A stretch of DNA of 64,000 nucleotides from assembly GCA_003151955.1 (NCBI GenBank), contig PLZB01000029.1, positions 1 through 64,000 on the forward strand. The letters are read 5' to 3'. This document shows, in pieces, positions 23,657 to 31,140 of this stretch. Position numbers and translations under genes: made by a program. This stretch comes from Acidimicrobiaceae bacterium (lineage in GTDB: Bacteria > Actinomycetota > Acidimicrobiia > Acidimicrobiales > UBA8190). A model generated the notes under the pieces. That model was not told the origin of the DNA and did not search any database. It saw only the letters and a program-made list of their open reading frames with translations. The stretch's first letter is position 1; the number at the start of each line of letters is the position of its first letter.

Positions 23657-25267
23657 GTGGCAGACCTGACCGCAGCGAAGCAGCCGGCCCCCGTCCGGAG
23701 GCTGACCGACTCCGGGATCGAGATCCGGCCCGTCTACACCGCCGACGACCTCGAGGGCTGGGATCCCGCCGAGAAGCTCGGCTCGGCCGGCTCTCCCCCC
23801 TACACCCGGGGGATCTATCCCTCGATGTACCGGGGGAAGCTCTGGACGATGCGGCAGTACGCCGGCTTCGGCTCGGCCGAGGCCACCAACGAGCGGTTCA
23901 AGTTCCTCCTCGGGGCCGGCCAGACCGGCCTCTCCTGCGCCTTCGACCTCCCCACCCAGATGGGCCTCGACTCGGACCACCCCCGGGCCGAGGGCGAGGT
24001 CGGGAAGGTCGGGGTGGCCATCGACTCCCTGGCCGACATGCGGCTCCTCCTGGCCGGCCTCCCCCTCGACCGGGTCACCACCTCGATGACGATCAACTCG
24101 ACGGCGGCCATCCTCCTCCTCCTCTACGGGCTCGTGGCCGAGGAGAACGGAGTCGACCCAAAGGCTCTCGGGGGGACGATCCAGAACGACATCCTGAAGG
24201 AGTACGTGGCCCGGGGGACCTACATCTACCCCCCCCGCCAGTCCATGCGGCTGATCACCGATACCTTCGCCTACTGCGCCTCGGAGATGCCGGCCTGGAA
24301 CACCATCTCGATCTCCGGCTACCACATCCGGGAGGCCGGCTCGACGGCCGTCCAGGAGATCGCCTTCACCATCGCCGACGGGATCGCCTATGTGGAGGCG
24401 GCCGTGGCCGCCGGCCTCGACGTCGACGACTTCGCCCCCCGACTCTCCTTCTTCTGGAACGCCCACAACAACCTCTTCGAGGAGGTGGCCAAGTTCCGGG
24501 CCGCCCGGCGGATCTGGGCCAAGGTCATGACGGAGCGGTTCGGGGCCCGAGACGAGCGGTCCACCCTCCTCCGGTTCCATACCCAGACCGGGGGGTCGAC
24601 CCTCACGGCCCAGCAGCCCGAGGTCAACATCGTCCGGGTCACCGTCCAGGCCCTCGCCGCCGTTCTCGGGGGGACCCAGAGCCTCCACACCAACGGCTTC
24701 GACGAGGCCCTCGGCCTCCCCACCACCCGGGCGGCCAAGGTCGCCCTCCGGACCCAACAGGTCATCGGCTACGAGTCCGGCGTCGTCGACACCGTCGACC
24801 CCCTGGCCGGCTCCTATTTCGTCGAGTCCCTGACCGACGACGTCGAGCGGGGGGCCTGGGAGTACCTCGTCCGGATCGACGCCCTGGGCGGGGCCGTCTC
24901 CGCCATCGAGCAGGGCTTCCTCCAGGACGAGATCGAGGCCGCCGCCTACGCCTTCGCCAAGGCCGTCGACTCCAACGAGAAGATCGTCGTCGGGGTGAAC
25001 AAATTCGTCGACGAGGGGGCCGAGAAGGCCGAGGTCTTCCCCATCGACCCCGCCCTCCAGCAGGGCCAGATCGACCGGACCCGGCAGGTTCGGGCCGACC
25101 GGGACCAGGCTGCCGTCGACGCCGCCCTGGCCGACCTGGCCGCCGCGGCCCGGGGGACCCAGAACCTCCTCCACCCCATGCGGGCCGCCCTCAAGGCCAT
25201 GGCCACCCTGGGCGAGGTCTCCGACGTCCTCCGGACCGAGTTCGGGGTCTACCAGCCCAACCACTGA
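23657..25267 (+). CDS. mutA: Methylmalonyl-CoA mutase alpha chain without cobalamin domain
   Basis: The 536-residue catalytic barrel subunit interconverts methylmalonyl-CoA and succinyl-CoA with adenosylcobalamin. Recognisable stretches are [36 protein letters not shown], the His in [10 protein letters not shown] and [15 protein letters not shown]. The tyrosine in RGIYPSMY sits at the position that is usually Tyr in methylmalonyl-CoA mutases and Ile in 2-hydroxyisobutyryl-CoA mutases, so the former is favoured; isobutyryl-CoA mutase remains possible. Length matches the short alpha chains that need a separate B12-binding small subunit, and none is encoded in this window. It would receive its cofactor through pduO and possibly its substrate through the carboxylase at 32381. 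Confidence 0.88.
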   Translation: MADLTAAKQPAPVRRLTDSGIEIRPVYTADDLEGWDPAEKLGSAGSPPYTRGIYPSMYRGKLWTMRQYAGFGSAEATNERFKFLLGAGQTGLSCAFDLPTQMGLDSDHPRAEGEVGKVGVAIDSLADMRLLLAGLPLDRVTTSMTINSTAAILLLLYGLVAEENGVDPKALGGTIQNDILKEYVARGTYIYPPRQSMRLITDTFAYCASEMPAWNTISISGYHIREAGSTAVQEIAFTIADGIAYVEAAVAAGLDVDDFAPRLSFFWNAHNNLFEEVAKFRAARRIWAKVMTERFGARDERSTLLRFHTQTGGSTLTAQQPEVNIVRVTVQALAAVLGGTQSLHTNGFDEALGLPTTRAAKVALRTQQVIGYESGVVDTVDPLAGSYFVESLTDDVERGAWEYLVRIDALGGAVSAIEQGFLQDEIEAAAYAFAKAVDSNEKIVVGVNKFVDEGAEKAEVFPIDPALQQGQIDRTRQVRADRDQAAVDAALADLAAAARGTQNLLHPMRAALKAMATLGEVSDVLRTEFGVYQPNH

Positions 25268-25279
25268 ACAAGCCTTATT

Positions 25280-25312
25280 GGAGGTTGTGGCGTGACCTCC
25301 GACAAGGAGGTC
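25280..25312 (+). promoter_or_regulatory. Two mutually exclusive hairpins controlling a ribosome site
   Basis: GACCTCC (25294-25300) is the exact complement of GGAGGTC (25306-25312), with a 5-base loop, and this hairpin would hide the ribosome site AAGGAGG (25304-25310) of the ORF at 25316. The overlapping ACCTCC (25295-25300) can instead pair with GGAGGT (25280-25285), freeing the site. The layout is that of a simple translational switch. Confidence 0.45.
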
Positions 25313-25315
25313 TCC

Positions 25316-26248
25316 ATGGCGGAGTTTGTCAGTCGGCAGTGGAGCAGTGACCTCGAGGGAGCTGGACTCTCCCGTCGTGACCGTCGGCCGTGCCGGTATG
25401 ACTCCTACATCCCCGATCCCCTCGTCGGCAGGCGGTTCCTCCTCGAGGGTGGGGTGGCGGCCGACGTCGCCGACGCCGAGGCCGCCATCGTCCGTCTGAA
25501 CGCCGAAGCCACCGCCCTGGTCGGAACGGAAGCCCTGGCCCGGATCCTCCTCCGGGCCGAGGCGGTGGCCTCGTCCAGGATCGAGGGACTCGAGATCGGG
25601 GCCAGACGGCTCCTCCATCCCGAAGCCGTCCGGGTCAGAGAACAACCGGCGTCCGATGTGACGGCGACCGAGATCCTGAACGACATCGACGCCACGGTGG
25701 CCGGACTCGACGCCCTGGGTCCTGGGGACCCGATCACCGTGGATCTGATTCTGGAGATGCACCGTCGGCTGTTGGCCGGGACCCGGCTGGAGGACCATGG
25801 AGGGAGGATCCGGGACCAGCAGAACTGGATCGGTGGGAGCAGCTACAACCCCTGCTCAGCGGCGTTCGTTCCGCCGCCTCCGGAGCTCGTCCCGGGCCTC
25901 CTCGAGGACCTCTGTTCCTTCTGCATCGACGAGTGGGTCCACGGGCTGGACCCGAACTTCACCATCGACCTCTACACCGTCTACGGCTGGGCCTCGGCCG
26001 AGCTCTACGTCGACGCCCTCAAGAAGGCCGGGCCGACCCCGACCCAGGCCAGCCACCGGGCCGCCCTCAAGACCGAGACCAACTTCGACGCCGACCACAT
26101 GCTGGCCCCGGCCAACCCGGCCGGGAAGGTCCCGGCCACCTGCTACGTCCTGGCCCAGATCGTCAACGGGGAGTTCCAGCGGGTGGACATGCCGAAGGGG
26201 TCGCTCTACCGCTGCGACGGCCCCAACTACACCCCTCCGGGGAGCTGA
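25316..26248 (+). pseudogene. Chimeric ORF: truncated Fic protein fused to the tail of a periplasmic binding protein
   Basis: The 310-codon frame is intact but made of two unrelated halves. Residues 1 to about 205 are the N-terminal part of a Fic-family protein: IPDPLVGRRFLL, AEAVASSRIEGLE (the inhibitory-type S..IEG motif) and NWIGGSSYNPCSAAFVPPPP. The catalytic HPFxDGNGR motif that should follow is absent. From about residue 207 the sequence FTIDLYTVYGWASAELYVDALKKAG onward (core YGWASAELYVDAL) is the C-terminal end of a Leu/Ile/Val-type substrate-binding protein of an ABC transporter. The join lies near 25925-25940. The ATG at 25316 is five bases after AAGGAGG. The Fic half cannot AMPylate and the binding half has no signal peptide, so neither original function remains. 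Confidence 0.8.
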
Positions 26249-26270
26249 CGCCGCTCCGCCTGCCCTGGGC

Positions 26271-26678
26271 TCAGCCGACCATCGGGCCGACGTCGGTCAG
26301 CTCGATGACGTTCCCCGAGGGGTCGGTGATGAAGGCCTGCCAGACCTCGACGGTGCCGAAGTCGACCCGGAGGGCCGGCTCCCCCAGGAAGGGGATCCCG
26401 GCGTCCCCGATGGCCTCCATGGTCTCGGCGAAGCGGTTGGTGGGGACGTGGAGGGCGAAGTGGGGGAAGCCCCCCTCCCGGGAGGCGAACTCCTTCACCT
26501 CGGAGAAGTGGAGCTGGAGGTCGCCGATCCGGAGCCACATCCCCGGAAAGCCGAAGTCGGGTCGGCGGAGCTCCTCGAAGCCGAAGATCCCCTGGTAGAA
26601 GGCCCGGGTCGCGGCGAGGTCGGTGACGTCGATGGCGACGTGGCTGTAGCCGGACACGGTGATCCCCTGAAGTGCCAT
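26271..26678 (-). CDS. VOC (glyoxalase/dioxygenase) superfamily protein
   Basis: The protein has 135 residues from the ATG at 26678 (an adjacent GTG at 26681 adds one). Two beta-alpha-beta-beta-beta modules are visible: YSHVAIDVTDLAATRAFYQGIFGF first, then HFALHV and the C-terminal DPSGNVIELTD. The metal ligands would be His in SHVAID, His in FPHFALHV and Glu in NVIELTD. Members include glyoxalase I, fosfomycin-resistance enzymes, extradiol dioxygenases and methylmalonyl-CoA epimerase; the short length and metal triad do not decide between them. The gene lies divergent to a diguanylate cyclase, with a palindrome over its probable -35 region. Confidence 0.8.
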   Translation of the reverse strand: MALQGITVSGYSHVAIDVTDLAATRAFYQGIFGFEELRRPDFGFPGMWLRIGDLQLHFSEVKEFASREGGFPHFALHVPTNRFAETMEAIGDAGIPFLGEPALRVDFGTVEVWQAFITDPSGNVIELTDVGPMVG

Positions 26679-26684
26679 CACCCC

Positions 26685-26690
26685 ATCGTA
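26685..26690 (-). promoter_or_regulatory. -10 box TACGAT for the VOC gene
   Basis: On the minus strand the box ends six bases before the ATG at 26678. The 18-base palindrome at 26701-26718 lies where its -35 element would be. Confidence 0.45.
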
Positions 26691-26700
26691 GGGACCGGGG

Positions 26701-26718
26701 GCGTTTCCGCGGAAACGC
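26701..26718. promoter_or_regulatory. Perfect 18-base palindrome, operator candidate
   Basis: GCGTTTCCGCGGAAACGC is its own reverse complement over all 18 bases. It lies in the intergenic region between the divergent VOC and diguanylate cyclase genes and covers the probable -35 position of the VOC promoter. This is typical of a dimeric repressor site; no T-run supports a terminator. Confidence 0.6.
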
Positions 26719-26812
26719 TTCCGCCGAACCGCTCGCCACCCGCTGGGGTCGGGGAGCGCTCAAGGCGGAGTCGTCCGTTGTCGAGGAATTGGGTGGAAGT
26801 GCAGGGGGGGTC

Positions 26813-28855
26813 ATGGACCATCAACCGGCGGAAGAGGCGCGTCACGAGCTGAGCAACACCATGGCCGGGGTCCTTCTGGCCCACCTGAGGCAGGTGGCCG
26901 GGCCCCGGCTGGTCGACGAGGTCCTGAACCGGGCCGGTGAGACCCGGAGCCTCGAGGAGATCTCGGACAGCGCCAACTGGAGCTCCTTCGAGTCGATCCG
27001 GGACCTCTTCGAGGCGGCCGTCGAGGTGACCGGCGACCCGACGGTGCCCCGCAAAGCCGGCGCCGACATCTTCCGGCACTACTCCAGCGACGCCGTCACC
27101 TCCCTGATGCGGTCCCTGGGGGAGCCCGAGGCGGTTCTTCGGCTCATCGCCGACTTCGCCGGGAAGCAGACCACCCTCAGCGCCTTCGAATGCGTGGACA
27201 GTGGATCGACCCACGCCGTCATCGAGGTCCACAGGATCAGCGCCGTCCCGGCCCAACGGATCTGGTGTGACTACACCGCCGGCGTCTTCAGCGCCGTCCC
27301 GGACATCTTCGGCCTCCCCTTCGCCGGGATCGAGGAGGTGCAGTGCCAGACCCGGGGGGATGGGGTGTGTCGTTTCGAGGTCACCTGGCGCCAGGAGTTG
27401 GCCGACCCGGCCTCCGAGGCCGACGCCATGGCCGAGCGGATGGCCTCCCTCACCAGCCGTTTCGGGGCTCTCGAGGCCATGGCCACCGAGCTGGCCTCCG
27501 TCGACGACGTCGACACCGCCCTCGAGACCATCACCCACCGGGCCGCCATCGCCGTCCGGGCCCCCCACTACCTCCTGGCCGTCCGCCTCCCTCGCGACGA
27601 GCAGGTCCGGGTTCACCGCGTCGGCCTGACCGAGGCCGAGGCCCGGACGCTGGCTACCGAGATCCTGGCCGAGCATCCCGACGATCGGGACGGGACCCGT
27701 CTCATCGTCGACGTCGCCTCGTCCGTTCACCGCTTCGGCCGCCTGGTGGCTGTCAACCCGGGGGTGAGCCGGTTCGCCCCCGAGGAGCGGCGGTTGCTCC
27801 AGGCCTACGCCGGCCACGCGGCCGCCGCCCTCCAGACCGCCGCCGCCCTGGCCGAGTCACGGGCCCGGGTCCACGCCCTCCAGGCCCTCCTCGACCTGTC
27901 CGGTGCCCTGGCCGACGCCCAGAGCACCGGGGAGGCCGCCGACCGGCTGGCCATCAGCGTGCCGAAGGTCCTCGACTGCGAGGAGGCCGTGGTCCTGACC
28001 TGGGATCCCGAGGGCGAGATGCTCAGTTGCCGGGGTCACTCGGCCCGCAGCCTCGACGGTACCGAGACGTCCCTCGCCCACCTCCCGGCCACCACCGCCC
28101 GCCGGCTGGCCGCCACCGGCCACCCGGTCGTCCTCGACGAGGTCCGGGCGCCCGGGGGGCTCAGGACCCTGGCCGGGATGGTCGGCTTCGACGGGGGGGT
28201 CCTCATGTCCATCGCCGCCCGGGGGGAGCTCCTCGGCCTGCTCGTCGTCCGAACCGGGGAGGAGCTCGGTCGGGGCGGGGGCCTCCTGGCCCAGCTCCCC
28301 GGGGTGGCCAGCCTGGCTGCCACCGCCCTCGACAACGTCGCCCTCCTCGAGCAGGTCCGCCACCAGGCTCTCCACGACCCCCTGACGGGGCTGCCGAACC
28401 TCCGGATCCTCCAGGAGCAGCCGGGCTTGGCCCGGCGATCCTGGTGCCGGCACGCCGTCCTCTTCGTCGACCTCGACGGGTTCAAGCAGGTCAACGACGA
28501 GCTGGGCCATGCCTGCGGGGACGAGCTCCTGGTCCAGGTGGCGGCCCGGCTCCAACGGGACATTCGGGCCGGGGACACTGTGGTTCGGATCGGGGGGGAC
28601 GAGTTCGCCGTCCTCCTCGGGGTCGTCGTCGACGCCGCCGAGGCCGAGGCCATCGCCGGCCGGCTCCTTGGCCAGCTCGAGCCGCCCTTCGACGTCGGGG
28701 GCCGGACGCTCACCGTCTCGGCCAGCATCGGGGTGGCCGTCGGGGACGGCGGGGACACCGTCGAGCAGCTCCTGGCCCGCTCCGATGCGGCCATGTACGA
28801 GGCCAAACGGGCCGGTCGGGCCACCGTCCGGACCGCGGCCGCCACCGTCGGCTGA
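26813..28855 (+). CDS. Diguanylate cyclase with V4R-like and GAF sensor domains
   Basis: The 680-residue protein makes cyclic di-GMP from two GTP. It starts at the ATG at 26813 after a G-rich ribosome site. About residues 1-190 resemble a V4R/heme-NO-binding-associated sensor region (GEPEAVLRLIADF..., ending CQTRGDGVCRFEVTW). Two GAF-like domains follow (about 210-345 and 360-505), then a helix leading into the GGDEF domain. The catalytic loop is IGGDEF (about 593-598), and RAGD five residues before it is the RxxD product-inhibition site. No EAL domain, signal peptide or membrane span is present, so it is a cytosolic sensor cyclase. The ligand of the sensor domains is unknown. Confidence 0.88.
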   Translation: MDHQPAEEARHELSNTMAGVLLAHLRQVAGPRLVDEVLNRAGETRSLEEISDSANWSSFESIRDLFEAAVEVTGDPTVPRKAGADIFRHYSSDAVTSLMRSLGEPEAVLRLIADFAGKQTTLSAFECVDSGSTHAVIEVHRISAVPAQRIWCDYTAGVFSAVPDIFGLPFAGIEEVQCQTRGDGVCRFEVTWRQELADPASEADAMAERMASLTSRFGALEAMATELASVDDVDTALETITHRAAIAVRAPHYLLAVRLPRDEQVRVHRVGLTEAEARTLATEILAEHPDDRDGTRLIVDVASSVHRFGRLVAVNPGVSRFAPEERRLLQAYAGHAAAALQTAAALAESRARVHALQALLDLSGALADAQSTGEAADRLAISVPKVLDCEEAVVLTWDPEGEMLSCRGHSARSLDGTETSLAHLPATTARRLAATGHPVVLDEVRAPGGLRTLAGMVGFDGGVLMSIAARGELLGLLVVRTGEELGRGGGLLAQLPGVASLAATALDNVALLEQVRHQALHDPLTGLPNLRILQEQPGLARRSWCRHAVLFVDLDGFKQVNDELGHACGDELLVQVAARLQRDIRAGDTVVRIGGDEFAVLLGVVVDAAEAEAIAGRLLGQLEPPFDVGGRTLTVSASIGVAVGDGGDTVEQLLARSDAAMYEAKRAGRATVRTAAATVG

Positions 28856-28881
28856 CCATCCGGCTCGCCTGTCGTATCCCT

Positions 28882-28887
28882 TAGGCT
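28882..28887 (+). promoter_or_regulatory. -10 box TAGGCT for the Eis-like gene
   Basis: The box ends seven bases before the ATG at 28895, fitting a leaderless transcript. Confidence 0.45.
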
Positions 28888-28894
28888 CGTGCCA

Positions 28895-30112
28895 ATGGCC
28901 GTCGTCCGAACCGTCGAGTCGGGGGAGGCCGAGGCCTGGGCCCGGCAGATGGGGATCGGCTTCCTCATGCCCATCGAGGAGGGCTTCGGGACCTACTACC
29001 TCGAGGGGACCGACCCGGCCCGGAGCTGGGCGGCCTTCGACGGGGACCGGGTCGTCGGGACCCTCCGGTCCTTCCCCACCACGCTGACCGTGCCCGGCTT
29101 GGCCGGGGTCACCGCCTCCGCCTTCACCAACGTCACCGTGGCCCCCACCCACCGCCGCCAGGGTCTCCTCACGGCCATGATGATGGCCGAGCTCCGGGCC
29201 TCGAAGGAGCGGGGGGAGCCCCTCGGGATCCTGATCGCGTCGGAGTACCCCATCTACGGCCGCTTCGGCTTCGGTCCAGCCGTCGACGCCGCCTCCTACG
29301 CCGTCGACTCCCGGACGGTCCGGTTCCTCGACCCCCCGGTCGGGACGGTCGAGCTCGTCGACCTCCCCACCCTCCGCCGGGAGGGCCCCCCGGTCTACGA
29401 CCACTTCCGGGCCGGCCGGCCCGGCTCGATCGGACGCGACGACCGCTGGTGGGACCGGGTTCTCCTCCAGGTCCCCGTCCCGGGCGCCGAGCCCTGGAAG
29501 GGCTACCAGGCCCTCTACCGATCCCCCGAGGGCCGGTTCGAGGGGTTCGTCCGCTACGAGGCCTCCGAGGACTGGGACGCCATGCGGGTCAAGGGGACCC
29601 TGAAGGTCCTCGACCTGGTGGGGTCCACGCCCGCGGCCGAGGGGAGGCTGTGGCGCTACTGCTGCGAGGTCGACCTCACCAGTGAAGTGGTGGCCCGGGA
29701 CCGGTCCGTCGACGAACTCCTGCCCCGCCTCCTGACCGACGCCCGCGTAGCCCGCCAGACCGGCCGCTGGGACTTCCTCTGGGTCAGGGTCCTCGACGTC
29801 GCCGAGGCTCTGTCCGCCCGCCGCTACCCGACGGCCGGCGAGATCGTGGTCGAGGTCACCGACGACCTGGGTCTGGCCCGGGGCCACTTCCTCCTGGAGG
29901 CCGGACCGGACGGGTCCGCTTGTGTCCAGACCAACCGGATGGCCGACCTGACGCTCTCCGCCGCCACCCTCGGATCCCTCTACCTGGGCGGAGTCCCCCT
30001 GGCCGTCCTCCTGGCCGCGGGCCGGATCGTCGAGAACCGGCCGGGTGCGGCCGAGGTGGCGGGGGCCATGTTCCGGTCCACCGTCCCCCCCTGGTCCAAC
30101 ACCTGGTTCTGA
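28895..30112 (+). CDS. Eis-like GNAT N-acetyltransferase
   Basis: The protein has 405 residues from the ATG at 28895. The first 150 form a GNAT domain with the acetyl-CoA loop VAPTHRRQGLLTAM and a SEYPIYGRFGFGPA segment holding the general-acid tyrosine of the Eis family. A second degenerate GNAT domain follows, then a sterol-carrier-like C-terminal domain (about 300-405). The last residue is Phe, whose terminal carboxylate serves as the catalytic base in Eis. In Mycobacterium tuberculosis Eis acetylates aminoglycosides and some proteins; many actinobacteria carry several homologues of unknown substrate, so resistance should not be assumed. Confidence 0.85.
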   Translation: MAVVRTVESGEAEAWARQMGIGFLMPIEEGFGTYYLEGTDPARSWAAFDGDRVVGTLRSFPTTLTVPGLAGVTASAFTNVTVAPTHRRQGLLTAMMMAELRASKERGEPLGILIASEYPIYGRFGFGPAVDAASYAVDSRTVRFLDPPVGTVELVDLPTLRREGPPVYDHFRAGRPGSIGRDDRWWDRVLLQVPVPGAEPWKGYQALYRSPEGRFEGFVRYEASEDWDAMRVKGTLKVLDLVGSTPAAEGRLWRYCCEVDLTSEVVARDRSVDELLPRLLTDARVARQTGRWDFLWVRVLDVAEALSARRYPTAGEIVVEVTDDLGLARGHFLLEAGPDGSACVQTNRMADLTLSAATLGSLYLGGVPLAVLLAAGRIVENRPGAAEVAGAMFRSTVPPWSNTWF

Positions 30113-30143
30113 GGTCGTAGAGACGCGCCGCGGTCCCGGTCCC

Positions 30144-30149
30144 TAAGGT
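30144..30149 (+). promoter_or_regulatory. -10 box TAAGGT for the GPP34-like gene
   Basis: TAAGGT lies 44 bases before the ATG at 30194. The leader contains a GGGAGG ribosome site, so this gene is unlike its leaderless neighbours. Confidence 0.35.
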
Positions 30150-30193
30150 GTGGGGAGCGGACGGTCGGGGTCCGCTCGAGCAGGGAGGCGGCC

Positions 30194-30772
30194 ATGGCGA
30201 GCATCGTCGAGGACTGGATGGTCCTGGCCGTCAAGAAGAACGGGAAGCTGGACTACGGCTTCGGTCCGGGGCCGGCGGATTTCGTCCGGGCCGGCCTCCT
30301 CATGGAGTTCGTCGTCCGGGGGGCCATCGGGGTGACCGGGGGACGGGACCAGTTCGGCGAGGCGGTCTTCGCCGTCCTCGACGCTGGGCCCACCGGTGAC
30401 GGCGCCCTGGACCGGGCTCTGGTCTCCCTCGGGGCGGGGCTGCCGGCCTCGATCGGGGGCCCCTTCGACGAGCTTCCCGACCCGACCGACCTGGTGGCGG
30501 CCGGGCTGGTGGCCGCCGGGGTGTTCGAGCCGGGCAAGCGCCCAACCCTGGCCGACCCGGCCCGCCGGGACGCCCTGGCGGCCCGGATCTCGGCCACCCC
30601 GACCGACGCCCGGTCCGTGGCCGTCTCGATGCTCCTGGGGATGGGGAATCAGGTCAGCGGGTGGATACCCGTCTTCTCGCCGGATCTCACTGGGGACGGG
30701 GGTCAGCCCATCGGTCCGGCGGTGGCGGAGGGCCTGGAAGCCGTCATGGGGTACCTGGCTGCCGGGCTCTGA
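30194..30772 (+). CDS. Possible GPP34/GOLPH3-like protein
   Basis: The 192-residue cytosolic protein has a ribosome site GGGAGG before the ATG. The order of segments (hydrophobic start DWMVLAVKKNGKL, then VRAGLLMEFVVRGAI, then AVLDAGPTGDGALDRALVSL) resembles the bacterial relatives of the yeast Vps74/human GOLPH3 phosphoinositide-binding fold, common in actinobacteria. Eukaryotic members bind PI4P and Golgi glycosyltransferases; the bacterial role is unknown. The match is by memory of the pattern only. It could be an unrelated helical protein. Confidence 0.5.
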   Translation: MASIVEDWMVLAVKKNGKLDYGFGPGPADFVRAGLLMEFVVRGAIGVTGGRDQFGEAVFAVLDAGPTGDGALDRALVSLGAGLPASIGGPFDELPDPTDLVAAGLVAAGVFEPGKRPTLADPARRDALAARISATPTDARSVAVSMLLGMGNQVSGWIPVFSPDLTGDGGQPIGPAVAEGLEAVMGYLAAGL

Positions 30773-30789
30773 ACGGTCCGTGGGACCCG

Positions 30790-31140
30790 TCAGGAACCGG
30801 TGGCGTCCGGATGGGGGATCGGCCGCAGGTCGAGGCTGTCGATGGATTCGAAGTCGCCGGGATTGCAGGTGAACAGCGGCAGGTCGTTGGAGATGGCGAT
30901 GGCTGCGATCATGGCGTCGTAGGCCCGGGCCTGTACCTTTCTCCCGGACCGGTGCAGTGAGGCGGCAACGCGGCCGAAGGCGCGGGCGGCCCCGGCATCG
31001 AACGTGAGGGGGTCGAAATCGGCCCCGGCCTGCTGGAGGTGCATCTGCCTGGTTGCCTGCTCCATCGGATCGTCGGTCGCCAGGGGCCCGACCGAGAGCT
31101 CGGCCAAGGTGATCGTCGTGATCTGCTCGGCCGCCGTCAC
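30790..31140 (-). pseudogene. VapC-type PIN toxin lacking its N-terminus
   Basis: The 116-codon frame from the GTG at 31140 matches VapC-like PIN toxins from their second strand to the end: ITTITLAELSVGPLA, LQQAGADFDPLTFDAGAARAFG, ARAYDAMIAAIAISNDLPLFTCNPGDF. The conserved opening with the first metal-binding aspartate (the xxDTSxL strand, about 15-25 residues) is missing, and the frame begins in a GTGA overlap with the stop of the amidohydrolase gene. The region upstream, where the toxin start and its antitoxin should be, is occupied by that gene. Without the first aspartate the nuclease should be inactive. Deletion joining the two genes is the likely cause. Confidence 0.75.

Noticed and set aside
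28895-30112. Aminoglycoside-resistance gene
   Set aside because: Eis-like homologues are common and mostly of unknown substrate; the sequence does not show drug specificity.
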